NCBI RefSeq assembly: GCF_001625215.2
Contig: NC_030386.2
Coordinates: 36,707,296-36,771,295 of the forward strand
Length of the DNA stretch: 64,000 nt
Reading direction: 5' to 3'
Origin: Daucus carota subsp. sativus
Taxonomy: Eukaryota > Streptophyta > Magnoliopsida > Apiales > Apiaceae
The translations under genes were made by a program, and so were the position numbers. The notes under the pieces are model-generated. The model was given only the letters and a program-made list of their open reading frames with translations, was not told the origin of the DNA and made no database searches. Positions 1-12,766 of this stretch are shown here, in pieces. How positions within the stretch are numbered: position 1 is the first letter of the stretch; the number at the start of each line of letters is the position of its first letter.

Positions 1-54
1 AATATAATAAAGCTAATGATTTTAATAGTATGAAGACATTGTTGGCTTACTAAC

Positions 55-3000
55 CCTAGTAAGCAATGCCAAACATAGATGACGTTTGATATCCCTTCTG
101 AGGTCCTTAGGAAGATTATGAATCAAATTCTCTTCATCAACCCCCCTAGTTTCTTGCCATTTATACTGCTCATACCGCCTAATTCGCTCTCTCAGAGTCT
201 CAGGGAGCAAACGATGAGACATCCACTGCTCTGCATCTCGCCTTTTCACTCTCATCTCCTCCAATCTTACCGTTGTGGATTGCAGGTAAGTCTGTCACCA
301 CAGAAGTGTGTTAATATTGTCATGTAATAAAATAAAAAGTCAAGATAATACATGAAGTCCTAGCAGTCAACTCAATCTTAAAAACACCACAATAATGTTG
401 GAAGAGCAGGGAATATAAGAGGGTAATATATACATGTGAGACGGGAAAGAGATTCGGGAGCAAATCGATCTCAATTTCACTTCATGAAAAAATATGTCTA
501 CGCACCCTTGTGCGCGTATGTTTGTCTTATAGCACCTCTCTTTATGTATGTTTGCCTTATAGTGTTATGCTTGGGTCCTTTCTGCCAAGCCTTGTATAAA
601 ACATATAGGACCAATAATTTTGTTCTAAACAATATCAGGGGTACTAATACAAGTTAGACTCATCATTACAATTTACACGGAAGGGTCTAAATCTATCCAT
701 ATTCTGTTCAACACATCAGCAGCTACATCTCCATCAATCCAAAAAGTGTCTTATAAAGCATTATCTAATATTATGACACTGAAGTACTGAACACTTGAAA
801 ACTGTAAGAATTTGTAATAAATACAGCCTACCTATCTAATATTATGATACTGAACACTTGCAAATTGTAAGAATTAGTGATCCATAAAGCCATACCTGCA
901 TATTTCCGATTAGAAAGGAAAATAGAACCAACCCAGAGATGGAAACAGAAACTGCGAAACAAATTTCCCACACATAGGTACTTGTTTCAAGGTCTTGGCC
1001 CAGGGCACTGTGAAAAGAGAATGATGAAACATTAGTGACCTGATTAATGATAATGTCATATGTTATAATGTATCCAACTCCTAAAATTATCATCTGAAGA
1101 GTGAGTTCATAATTTAAACAGTAGAAACTAGATTGTTTATTACAAAGTAAAATCTTGGCATGAAAATTATTCAAACAACATACTTTAATAAATTATGTGG
1201 AGAAGTAAATGTTAGTGAGTCTGTTAAGTGACCACATCACAAAAGTAGGAAGTTGATACCAAGAAGCTGCGAATATTAGCGCAATTTATTATTTATAATT
1301 ATATGCCTATAAGATGAAAACTGTTTCCCTCACCAATGATTGTGTCTTCTGGTACCGTTTTCTTTGGTCGCTTTCTCTACTAGTAAGTCATGTGTGAATA
1401 ATACCACGGGCTAAGGTACAGTCTCAAACTCACACACTATCTTGTATATTGTGCACTAGCTGGGGGCCTTCACGGAAACAACCTCCTTACTCTCCGGATA
1501 AGGGCATGGTTGCGTACATCTTACCCTCCCCAGACCCTGCTCTAAGCGGAATATACTGGGTATGTTTGGTTTGGTTTGGTTTATATGCCTATAAGTCTAA
1601 GGACCATTTTATATCTTTAAGAAAAAACATCCTTAAACTTATGATTTCTCCTTTGGGGCTTCATCATTTAATAATAAATTGTTAAGACAATTCAAAACTC
1701 ATCACATCCATAGGATCGTAATACACCATAGTTGTGTTTGTTCAAGTAATTTATAACCTAAGATAGATCAGAAGAAAATACTTTGGTATATTTATAAAAC
1801 TTTAACTTTCTACAAACCGCACTCTATCAGAGCTTAAGTAATAATAAGTGGGGTGCATCAAGTTTCTATAGAATTAATTTAAATTTAATAAAATTCCATT
1901 TAAATACAAGAAGGCATTCACCAAGTATTTTAAAAGTCCTTTTAACATATAATAGTACTCGATGTAGGGCTTTTCTTTCCAGATTCTAAAAAGTATTTTA
2001 AAACTAAGTAGCAAAAAAAGTGGATTATAACAAATCTTCTAAAATCTGGTGGTATTCAAAAACTTTGAAAATTTTTATTTATGTGTTGGAATTAGTTGGA
2101 TTTCATAGTGATATCAAAATTTGGGATAAACCCAAGCTGAAATTAACTTGGACTCTACCAAACTCGGTGAAACCATAAAGTATTAATAGTTGTAATGTAT
2201 ACACCACTAAGTATAAACTCATAAGAAGATTTATGTAATTACAACCTAAGAGTGAATTTATATAACCAAATAGTGAAGATTTTTCTCAATTATTATTAAT
2301 ATAATTTTATATAAAATTTTCAACTAAAAATTGAAAATATCTACCTTGATACATGTGATGACTTAGTGCTTGTTTGGTATCATGATGGAAGTTATTTCAT
2401 ATGGTAACTTCTACTTCCTATCTACATTAAATATCATGGAAGTAACACAAACGTGTTTGGTTGACATGTTGGATATTTTACTTCCTGCATATTATTTGTT
2501 TGTATTTTTACTTTTTTGGATAATATATTTTCATAATCATAATGTCTTTTATTATAATTAAATGATAAATATCATTTTTTGATAAAAATAATAATCATAC
2601 AAAATTTATACGACTTTTAAAAATTACTCCAAATTATTTAGCAATAATCCATACTAATAATTACACAAAAAATTAAAATTAATTAATTGTATTTTTTATT
2701 TTATATAAAATTTGTATATAAAGTTATAAACAAATTAATTATTCAAACTCATTCCTAACTCTAGATTGGATTATATTTTATAAATTTTTGACAAAATAGT
2801 ATTATTAATATGTTACCGTTTTTTTTTAAAATTAAAAGAACATATTTTATATTTTTAATGAATAAATATAATTCAACAATATAAGTTTGAGTTACATATA
2901 ATAATAATAAATAAATAATAATCTCTGAAAATTTTAATATTTAACTTTTTTACTATTATATGTATCAATTTTAGAATTGTTATATATTTTCACATGTATG

Positions 3001-6000
3001 CATTAAAGTTAAATCTGGTGGAAGTGTGAGTGACCGAGGGGGAGTGGGTAAGTAACTTCCTAGGTTTTACAGGTATTACAACTTCCCAGCTAGTTAGACT
3101 TCCTGTGTTTTTGGTAAACCAAACAACCTGATGGATTGTCACTTCCCAATCATTTAAAATACCCCAAAAACTTCCTGTCAACCAAACGACCTCTTAGGTT
3201 CAATAAGGGAACCAACAATGAGCACTGAGAAATTTTTAATTACAAAATAATGATTAATAAAAAAGACATTTCACATAAATTTTGATAAAAATTATCTGAT
3301 CTTAAGTTTTCATGCATACTAGCTTAAGGGTTGATTTTAAATTTCAATTTTTCAGTAATTTTTTATATTTTAAAAATTTTCAATAATTTTAAAATAAACT
3401 AAAATGCAATTATCAGGATTTTATATTTACTTATTTTTAAAATCAATATTTTAAAACTTAAATTTAATATGTTGTTGGTGCGAATGGAACCTTAACATTT
3501 GTACGAAATTTTTTTGTATTATATCTATCAGCTACATCAATCTGAGTTTAAAAAAAAAATAATGGATGCATTAAAAGTGGTTGATGATAGATTGACAGAA
3601 TACCATACCAAACTACAAATTATATCTTTGTTCGGTTATTATAGTTTAGTATATGTCCGAACCTTTGCCATTGGCCAATATTCAATATATGTAGTAAAAC
3701 CTTTATAAAATCATTTAACAAAATAATAAACATAATCGTACTATATTTATCAAAAGAATCATAAATACATAATTTAATCGATTGAATAGACCTACATATA
3801 CATAAATGGTATATATAATATATTATATATGTTGCAAGAAAAAATATACATAAACTATTTGCATTATGTGCAATAAAAATTAATATATTAATTCAATTTG
3901 CTAATAATTGTAAACATATATACAAATATATATATATATTATACATATATCCTAAAATAATAATTACAAGATTAAATTATTCATATAGGGTCAGGTTTTA
4001 GATGGAACCGTGTTATATGTTATACTTAGAACTTAGACCTTGTTGTGTGTTTACCTTATTGTGTGTTTAAAATTATCACTAGTATTAATTACATGTTATA
4101 TATATGTGGCATTTATTAATCATTATCGGAGGATCATAAAAAATGAATACTTAGCAAATTGAATTGTTTGCATGTATCTAGGCAATCTAGGGCTAGATTT
4201 GTTTACTGAAGTGAGAGTGGCAGCACTATGGTAATGGAAGCAGATAAAGACTAAATTGTGTAGTATTTTTAACATCTCGGGGAAGAAGTCAGTTCCCTAA
4301 TCTCTCTAAATAATGTGTGAGTAAATCTTTATATAGGGAGCTCCAAGTCTTTAACAACTATAAGAGCATAACATCTTTGGAGCACTGTAATATCATTAAT
4401 CACATAAGTTACTTCACTAGACTGTCTCGTTAACAAAATCAAATTTGAGTCATGATAGGGCTTCGCAGTCAAGTAGATGGATGCTCCACGTTATGCATCA
4501 CACTGCAAGAAAGATTGAAAGCTTACTACTCTAGTATATAGATGCCCCCACAAGTCGACAGTCTGCATATGATGTAATTAGTAGCTTAATGAGAGAGGGG
4601 GGTGGTCCTCTCCCAGTAGCATGTGAACGCAAGAAGTTCAAGATAGATGTTTATATAAATACATATGTTAACTCTGATAATATAAGAAAAATGTGGCATT
4701 TAAAATATCTAAGACCTCACCTTGGTATTAAAATATTAATTGCAATACTAAGAACAGCAGTTTAAACATCAGGCAGACACTGATTATAAATTACTTCAAA
4801 TTTGCCATGTTCTTACCTCAAGTTCCGCAAACCCCACCACAGACAATAGAAAATTTTCTTGGGAAAATCCATTGAATTCACTACACCAGAATCAAGAGCA
4901 TCAAGGAATATTCCGAAATCAAAACGTGTTGTATTTGGTGACTTGATTGGACATGCTTCTTCCAAATCTATTCTATAACGCCCACTAGTGTCACAATAAA
5001 ACGTTGAGTGAATGCAGTCAGACTGGTCATTGCAAGCATTCCGCCAACATGTTGTTTCACGTTCTATCGAGAACAAGTACCAAAAAGCTCCAAGGACCTA
5101 CAGAATAGCGACATTGTGACTCTTAGAGAATTAGAGGAAATACTGGTATAAAGAATACAATAAAACTCATCAGCCCTACACTACATTACTAGTTTTTACC
5201 ACAGAATATTTTACCCTAACTTGCAAAGAAGTAAAAATTAACAACTAAAACTACTGGAAATTTGCTTCGGCAGAAAAAGAACATGCCTTATTTTATAGTT
5301 ACTTACATGACTAGCAAGCATGTAAAGAAAGAGGTTGACTGCAGCTCCAGCCCATGCAGTTTGGGTAAGTATGCCAGAAGTTCTTGTGACCTCTTTATAG
5401 AGTGGATAGACTCGAAGAAACCTTGGTATGTATTGGAATAGAACAACAAACTTTAACAAGTTCTTTGTATTAAGAGATTTTGAGCCACGTAGTTGAGGAA
5501 TTATGATCAAAATTACCACCTGTTAGAATCACAACGAATCAAGAGTCACACTAGTCACTGACTTGGTAAATTAGGAAAACAGAAATATGGAACCGTGCAA
5601 TAAGAAAACAAAATATGGTTTCAAAAAAAAAATACAAAAAAAAATACAAAATATGGGAACACATTTAACAAATGCTTGCATCGACATGCTAATTGCCTGG
5701 ATGTGAGCAACAGTTATATTAATTATGTTGAAGATCAAGCAAAGCGATATATATTAATATGGGTGTGTGCGTGCACTTTTCTATGTAAACACAACACTTA
5801 GGACCACGGTCGAAGTGCATTTGTATGCAACCAAGTCTACAAGGAGAGAAATAAGCATTTGGCTTATTCTTGTCACTGTACTTAAGTAAATTTTATAGTA
5901 CTGGAAGAACCAAACGTCCCCGTTTTTACCAAACTGCAATATTTAAAATATGCAGGCAGTGTATCGAAGTTTGTATTCACTTACCTGTGGCAGAGGAAGC

Positions 6001-7752
6001 ACTGCAAGTATATCAATCAAGAAATACGAAGACAAATATCGCTTGGCTATTACCCAACCATCTTCAACCAAAACACCTCTTCCAAATACTCGAGAATAAG
6101 GAGCAATAAAACCAGTACGAAACTGGAAGATAATATGTATTATGTAAAATATGTCAGTGAACGAGCGCAACACACTGGCAGTTTTCTCCAATTTCTTGTC
6201 CAGCACTAAACACTTCCTGTCATCATCAATCACCGGAATGTAAAAGAATAAAGGATCCAATGAGACAGCAACCATGCAAGACAATACAAATATCTTATTC
6301 CATTTCTGCAGGAAGGATCCTTGTGGATCAAGAATTTTCTTGCTCGACCCCAAGCCTTTTGCTAGAATGCTACTAAAAGAATGAGATCGCAATGATCTTC
6401 GGAAGTTTTTGATCCCCTCAGAACTTTGCTCAAAGCCTCTTTGGAACTTATTTGAAATTTTTGATTTATAATTCCCCAAGGAAAATCCGTTATTTGTGGA
6501 ATCTTGACCTTCAGAACTTCTGTCTGATTTCCAATCCTGGAATCTACGTAAACCAAACCAAATAATCAGATGCATAAACATTAAACTTCATGTCAGAAGT
6601 AAGTGTTGCAATATGGTCAAATTTAATTTCCACTACTCTAAAACATCAGCAGGGATCTTAAGGGTTAATATGAGCAAGTATTGTATGTATGAATTTTCAC
6701 TGATTTTTTTTTTTAATATCCGATAATAGGTGAACAGTTTATATAAAGAAGTAAGTCTGGACACTCAATATGTCTGGTATTTCAATGTATCTTATATATT
6801 TGTCAACAACTTATTCACGGACATTACGATTGTACAAAGTTTTGCTAATCTACTTCTATATAAGAGCATCTCCAACCATGTAGACATTTTAGCTAAAAAG
6901 CCTAGTTGGCACTCAAATAGTACAAAATATACATATCCTCTAAAATTTCTGTCACGAAATATACATATCCTCTAAAATTTCTGTCACTTCGAGGGTAGAC
7001 TCATGTTAGGTATAATTATAGCTGTCCAAATTTAGTCTTCTATGTTTGTTGATTGCATATCAATCATCTAAATACATCCGCGTCATCTGCCGCTCAAATT
7101 TTCATCTCTCCCCAATATGTAGAATTTGAAAATAATAATAAAATACTATTTTTAACATATAGCTGACCATTATAACTAACATCATTGGAGTACACCTTCT
7201 TGCAGATTCAACAAATTTTAGATAATCATATAATATTTTACCTAATAATGCTAATACCCTTGGATATGCTCTAACTAGCTAAATCGCATTCATTTGCCTA
7301 TATAAAGTTGAAAATCACAACCTTCTTAGTAAGAGCAACACTTACATGACTCTTCTTAGTTATAGGGCTTGTGCCATCACAGAATTGAGATGTTAATAAA
7401 CCATTTTACTTTTGGAAGGCTCTCATTTCATTGTCTTTACTCTTTTGATGGTTTATATTCAAAATATTGAATCCTACGTTTAACCAAAACAGCAAGTAGA
7501 GCAGTAGAGGTTACAAATTAAAGTACTTGAGCTTTACATAATTCTTCAATAAAATTAGAAGAAAAAGGAAAAAAAAAAAAAAGAAATTTACCTGTGGCAC
7601 TAATACAACAAGATATGAGCTATAAAGGCATGGAAACAAGTCTTGTACAGTGATACAGCTGCAGTTCTACTAGTTGAAATGCCAATAAAAATAATAATAG
7701 GATTAAGAAGTGAAGAAACTTACTGTACAAACTTCTCCTTCTTGTAATTCAT
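55..7752 (-). CDS. CNGC1-like: Cyclic nucleotide-gated ion channel, CNGC1-type (partial: C-terminal part outside window)
   Basis: Plant CNGCs are plasma-membrane cation channels in Ca2+ signalling, gated by cyclic nucleotides and calmodulin. Exons read on the minus strand with consistent phases: 7752-7724, 6543-5985, 5519-5307, 5097-4817, 1007-896 and 291-about 55. Exon 1 is a 29-nt coding microexon giving MNYKKEKFV plus a split Gln, matching the Arabidopsis CNGC1 start, so I chose this ATG rather than an internal one. About 477 residues are visible. They include transmembrane segments (LDPLFFYIPVIDDD; FLIDILAVLPLPQ), the pore region with FDFGIFLDALDSG and WWGLRNLSALGQ, and S6 plus C-linker (EEMRVKRRDAEQWMSHRLLP). 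The cyclic-nucleotide-binding and calmodulin-binding parts lie beyond position 1. The final donor could be at 54/53 or four bases further on. The intron between exons 4 and 5 is 3.8 kb and holds a Tourist-like element and a SINE. A group I CNGC is very likely; the exact paralogue is uncertain. Confidence 0.93.
1468..1580 (+). mobile_element. Au-type SINE, 5'-truncated
   Basis: The stretch carries the 3' half of plant Au SINEs: CGGAAACAACCTCC, then TTGCGTACATCTTACCC, then TCCCCAGACCCT, then ATACTGGGTATG, ending in a short TTTGG-repeat tail instead of the usual TTG repeat. The 5' half with the pol III promoter boxes is not recognisable, so this is a truncated copy. It sits antisense in the CNGC intron. 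Confidence 0.75.
2366..3193. mobile_element. Tourist-like (PIF/Harbinger) non-autonomous element, 828 bp
   Basis: The left end GTGCTTGTTTGGT and the reverse complement of the right end, GAGGTCGTTTGGT, form imperfect terminal inverted repeats. They are flanked by the direct target duplication TTA at 2363-2365 and 3194-3196. Sub-terminal copies of the GTTTGGTTGAC-like motif occur inside both ends. The interior is AT-rich and encodes no transposase. It lies in the 3.8 kb CNGC intron. Confidence 0.75.
3197..4816. other. Rest of the long CNGC intron; nothing recognised
   Basis: AT-rich DNA with TA-rich runs (for example near 3920-3945) and no splice-consistent coding exon. Short ORFs here have no coding-like composition. 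Confidence 0.5.
6864..7271. mobile_element. Tourist-like MITE, 408 bp, with TAA target duplication
   Basis: Left end GAGCATCTCCAACC and right end (reverse complement) GAGCATATCCAAGG form terminal inverted repeats. They are flanked by direct TAA at 6861-6863 and 7272-7274. Internal sequence near the right end (TTCAACAAATTTTAGATAAT) resembles the element ending at 62601, so both belong to one family. It lies in CNGC intron 1 and contains a 31-bp tandem duplication. Confidence 0.7.
6926..6988. repeat. 31-bp tandem duplication
   Basis: The unit ATACATATCCTCTAAAATTT with flanking bases through CTGTCAC occurs twice back to back inside the MITE at 6864-7271. The copies are essentially identical, so the duplication is probably recent. 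Confidence 0.8.
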
Positions 7753-9262
7753 TGGTATGTATTATGCAAATGCACTGTCTAGAAACAAACTCTGGCTTTC
7801 AATCAAAGCAAAAAATCTTATTTGTATTGAAAGCTGCTTCAAGTAGAAACACGGAGCATTGAATATCTACTCCTGGAGATCCAAAAAAAAAAAGTGATCA
7901 GTGAGTTGCATATTTACAAGAGCATACATTGATGATACTTTGGGGTTGCAGAGGAAACAGACTGAGCCTATTTGTATTATCGGATTCAGAATTAGGATTA
8001 TATTAACCAACGAATTTGAGCCAATTTATCTAGTTGGACAAAAAATTATATTTGAAATTCAGCTTTTACCAAACATTTAACCGGGCTGAAGTATTTTTCC
8101 TGATTTTAAATGTTACACTTAGTGTCAATACATCATACATATTGTACGAATCAAAACGAGTTCGACTTTCAAAGCCTCCAGATCAAGCTTGTTAGTGAAC
8201 AACTTGTCTGACTTACGGCCATTATCGATATCCTTAAAGTGGCTTAAACTAATAAAATCAAACTATCTTGGTCATAATAAAGTGTTGCATAAAACATTTA
8301 AAAGTTACCACAAAAAAATCTTATTCAAATTCTTGAACTCATACTTGTAACATAGATTTCATATAGATTAATGGCATTTCATTAAACTTCACAAAATCAC
8401 ACAAGTTAACACAAGTAGAAAACGAAACTATTTAGGAGGAAACATAACATATTCCAGTTTTTTTTTTTCCCCAGAACATATTCCAGTTTTTAATCATACA
8501 CGAATCACAAATCTTGAACTTGAGGTCTTCAGCATTGTAGCAGTAACTTAAATAATGCAACGAGATTTTATTTCAAGACAGAGCACGTAATATACTAATA
8601 ATACACATCCATCCACGCTTAATTTTTACTAGTAATAATATGCATCCATCCACGCTTAAGTTTTTAAGCAAACACTAAAAAAGAAGAAAAACACAAATTA
8701 ATATTTCACATACATAATCCAGTAACACAAAAGCATTTCTGCTTCTCGGATTCGAATCGCTTTGTTCCAAACACCTGATATACTAGAAACCACTACTCCT
8801 ACTCGATATCTAAATCAAACCTCCTTTCATAACTACCGATCCTCGAACACTCATAAGCAATTAAATGCCAACAACAAAACACTCAATCAAAACTAAACGA
8901 CAAAACCAAACCAAACAAGACACCAGAAAACTCTAATTAATCACAAATTGCGCAATTCGAATCAGAAGTGTATTGATAACACAACGAAATATAGACAGAC
9001 GTACATACAGATACAAACAAACACATCAATTTAAAAAATAAATCAGTAAAGTTACCGAATCGAGGCGTAACGAACAACGAAAAAATCGCAAACTGAAGTG
9101 CCTCGATATTGGTGCTGCAGCGACTGAGAGATTGATGATGCAAATAACTAAACTTAATTGACTTGGAATTGGTGGAGAATGTGATCGACCGAGCAGGAAA
9201 GTTCAGCGAAATTTCTAGGGCAGGGTATTTTGGTTTTAATGTCTTTTTGGATTTTTCGAATA
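7753..9262 (-). other. Probable 5' UTR exon and 5' UTR intron of the CNGC gene
   Basis: No coding exon is seen here. On the minus strand a TATA-like site near 9293-9299 would start transcription near 9260. A good donor (TTCG|GTAACT) lies at about 9056, and a plausible acceptor (TCTAGACAG) lies about 25 bases upstream of the ATG at 7752. The interval has two small direct duplications (about 8450-8490 and 8600-8665) and nothing else recognised. The UTR structure is inferred. Confidence 0.45.
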
Positions 9263-9292
9263 TATTTTTCAAGCATGCTTTACTGTATGTGT

Positions 9293-9299
9293 TTATATA
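9293..9299 (-). promoter_or_regulatory. Candidate TATA box of the CNGC gene
   Basis: The minus strand reads TATATAA, about 30 bases upstream of the presumed transcription start and 235 bases upstream of the putative 5' UTR donor. Position and sequence fit a plant TATA box, but there is no transcript evidence. Confidence 0.4.
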
Positions 9300-10472
9300 A
9301 TCACTGTTGTAGTGGCGATGGGAAAGAGATGAAACTCTTTTCTTACAGTCTAGATTTGCGGTTATGTTGTAAAGTAACTGCTCTTCCTCTATATTTTAGG
9401 TATCGTACGCACTGCGGCATCTGAAAATTCGATTCCGTTCTATTCGACAATTTTATTAGATGTATAAAAATTACTCTAATTATTTAAAATTTGGAAATAA
9501 TTTTTTGAGAGTTTAACAAACTAGCAAATATTATATTTAGCTGAAAAAATTTAATTGAGTTTCGGAACATGTAAAATTATGTGAGAAATAATACACTTAT
9601 GCAAAAATACATGGAATTAATCTTGTAAAGCTAAACTGAGTTGTCAAAGACAGTGGATGAGATGACCCATTTCTCGTAGGCTTTTCCAGCTCAATGTGGA
9701 AATTATTTATCTAATCATCAGCCATTGAATCATACAATTGCTTCCACGTTATTCATTTTGATGTAGGATCTTATTCCTAAATTCCCAATTGTTCTATTAG
9801 GAGAGTAGTTTACTAATCAGTTACAATAATCACCCGTCTGCTTATAATCGCATATTAACTGATAAAAAAAACAAGAGTTTACTTTGACTTGGTCAGACAA
9901 TATGACCAATTACAGTACTAATTTGTTCTTAAACGGCCTAACTGCTAGATTAAATATATTATTTAATTTATTTATTTAATACATGTGATTGTATTCTTCT
10001 TTCTCTTTGTTGCGTGTTTTATATATTTAAATAAATGAAAAATTATAAATGACAGACCACGGAACCTTGTCCAGACACATTGTAGAGGTTGCTAATTGTT
10101 TATTCAAAATTAAAATCTACAAAATGTATGTCCTATTTTACATAACAGCATAAGTAAAATTAAAGTTTTAAAAATAAATGTAAAATTATAAATAAAATTT
10201 TGAATTAAAGTAAATGATTTCCAAAACATAACTTGGTAATTACGATTGTCCAGCAATAATTTACATGACACCAAATTCTCACCTAGAAAATATTAAAATA
10301 AATTACTTGGGACAACAATGTGTTACTCCGCCTTTGGGAGTATGAATTATTAATATTAAAATAAATATATTGATACAAAATTTTGGTGTTGGAACACTAC
10401 AATGTATACTTAAATTACCAATAATAATTATTGATTTGAAAATAATAATATAAATATTTAGTTTTAGCAATA
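9300..10472. other. Intergenic DNA between divergent CNGC and PP2C genes
   Basis: AT-rich DNA. I see no gene, and its ORFs lack recognisable domains. Regulatory elements for either gene may lie here, but none is evident. Confidence 0.5.
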
Positions 10473-11789
10473 TCTATACTATTAAAGCCGAAACATTAAA
10501 AATTTAGTCGGTCGGTACTTGGGCCAAAATATTGATCTATCTATATAACTAATCTATTTTTATAATTTTGGATCAATTATTCTATTTAACTAAAATATGC
10601 TATATTTTTTACTATTAAAGCCAAAACACTGAAAGTTTGGTCGGTCGATGCCTGGGCCGAATTTTACGAAGCTATCTATATAACTTATTATTATTTTTAA
10701 CTTTGGGCCGAAGGCTTATCTATATAATCAATTATTATTTTTAACTAAAATATGTTATCTTTTTTACTGTTAAAGCCGAAACATTGAAAGTTTGGTCGCT
10801 CGGCACTTGAGCCGAAATACGGGGCTATCTAAATAACTAATTATTCCTTTTAACTTTAGGCCGAAATATAGGCCTACCTATATAAATAAATATCTTTTTA
10901 ACTCAAATATGTTATCATTTTTATATTTTCTAACTAAAAAATCCAATCTTCTAAATGAACATCGAGGAATACAGCAATTACCTTTTTAATTAAAACACAT
11001 TATCTTTTTAATATCTTCTAACTAAAAAAACTTATCTTCTACAATTAACACAGGCAATATGCGTGTGTGTATATATATAAACATATATAATGTTATTAAT
11101 ATATAGTTATTAATAAATAAATGGTGATATTTTTTGACCAAAATATATTAATGTTATTTTTAAATACTCTAACGGTCTCTATATAAAAGTAATATTACAA
11201 ATCTATACTATATACCATCTATTATTGTACCGTTAAAATCGAAACATGAAAAGTTTAGTTGGTCGGTCGATCAAGTTTAATAAACCATTTCATATTTGAT
11301 CCATAGACCTCCTTAATGTATAACAAATTATAATATATATTTTTTATTGTCTATTAAATTGATACATTAAAAATTAGGTTAATGTTATGATCAGTATTTG
11401 AGTCTACGCTTCCCTTTAACTTATAATATGTTTTATACTATATCATTAACTATTAATAACTAAATATTAAAATGCTTATTGGGTTGTTTCTATCTGGGTT
11501 TATGGGTCTCCTTAAATTATACTCCCTCCGTTATTATTTAAATAATAATATTCTCATTTAAAAATAATATTTTAACAATCTCATTTAAAAATATATATTT
11601 GACCTAATTATAAATTAGTTATTTGAAAGATTTAACAATTAAGAAATTATTCAGCTGTTAAATAAAAATTTTTCTTATGACATTACTCTATCACAATTTT
11701 ACTTTCAATAAAATTCGTTAAATATAAAATATATACAATGAAATAACAAATACTATAACCGCCCGTGCATTGCACAGGTTTTAAGCTAG
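10473..11789 (+). mobile_element. Non-autonomous Helitron, about 1.3 kb
   Basis: The 5' end TCTATACTATTAAAGCC follows an A. The 3' end has the hairpin CCCGTGCATTGCACAGG, then TTTTAAG and the terminal CTAG, followed by T. This fits Helitron insertion between A and T. No Rep/helicase ORF is present. The 5' third contains at least three diverged copies of a unit starting TTAAAGCCGAAACATT, near 10480, 10612 and 10767, and a weaker one near 11230. A Stowaway-like end (ACTCCCTCCGTTATTATT) near 11520 suggests a nested, decayed MITE. Confidence 0.82.
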
Positions 11790-12489
11790 TTATTTATATT
11801 ATTGGAGTTTGAGATCATTATTAGTATCAACAATAACAATTTATATAAAAAGTATCCTTCCGAAAAATCGAAAATCCTATTTTTAAAAGTGGGCTCAACA
11901 ACCATGGTTTTGACCATCACTTCTAGCTTTTTTCATATCTTCATCCTTTCATCGATTAGCCTCCTTTGCTTTTTCATCTTTTCTTTTATTTATTAATCTT
12001 TAAATAAAATTAGTTTTAATTTTTATTAGATGAGATGTTATTGAGTATATGGCTATTAAGATTGTTGGCTGTGTTCATTTTTTCAAAATGTTAGGGTTTT
12101 ATTTCATGTGTATTCATGCGAGTTTGGGTAGCTACTCTTAAAAGAATTTAAATGATGACTCGCATCGATTCTGACACGGTGCTAGATATCCTAAAAAATC
12201 ATTTTCATAATAAAAAATTATACATAGTATAGGGATATTTGTTAAAAGTTTATACATATCCCTAAAATTATACATATTTTAGGGATATCTGTCTTGAAAT
12301 AATTCCAAAACGAAGAAGAAAAGCATAAAAAGAGGGCGAGAGGAAGACAGTCAAAAGTGCCACGTACCGAGTCAAGGAGCCACATGTCACCATCGTGACT
12401 TGTATCTCTTTCACCTGAACTCACTCACGCTCCTGCTCACTCACTCGTTCCCACACCATCTCACCTCTCATCTCAAGCCTGCCAATCCA

Positions 12490-12496
12490 TATATAA
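12490..12496 (+). promoter_or_regulatory. Candidate TATA box of the PP2C gene
   Basis: TATATAA, followed by CT-repeat-rich sequence (about 12536-12552) typical of plant 5' UTRs, and a likely donor (CCGCT|GTAATC) near 12668. It lies upstream of the PP2C coding exons in the right orientation. Inferred from position and sequence only. Confidence 0.45.
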
Positions 12497-12766
12497 CTCT
12501 CTCATTCAATTATTTTATAATTATTTATTATTTAACTCTCTCTCTCTCTCTAGGATTATCCAGATCCTCTTTCTATTCTCTAGAGAGAGAATCTGTATAT
12601 ACTCTCACTCTCTTGCATCCGATTCGGATCCGAGATTAAAACGCTGCTCCTCGCTCACCGATCCGCTGTAATCCCTCCAATTCGTTCTTATTTTATTTTT
12701 TTTTAATATCTGTTCTGTTTAAGTTTGTTATATTTGCATCGGAATGCGTGTATTAATCTCTGTGAG

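Noticed and set aside
4330..4350. GGGAGCTCC motif resembling the end of miR159/miR319
   Set aside because: The rest of the 21-nt sequence does not match, and no foldback arm was found nearby.
8937..9272. 111-codon minus-strand ORF at the CNGC 5' end
   Set aside because: It overlaps the presumed 5' UTR exon and its donor; composition is random-like.
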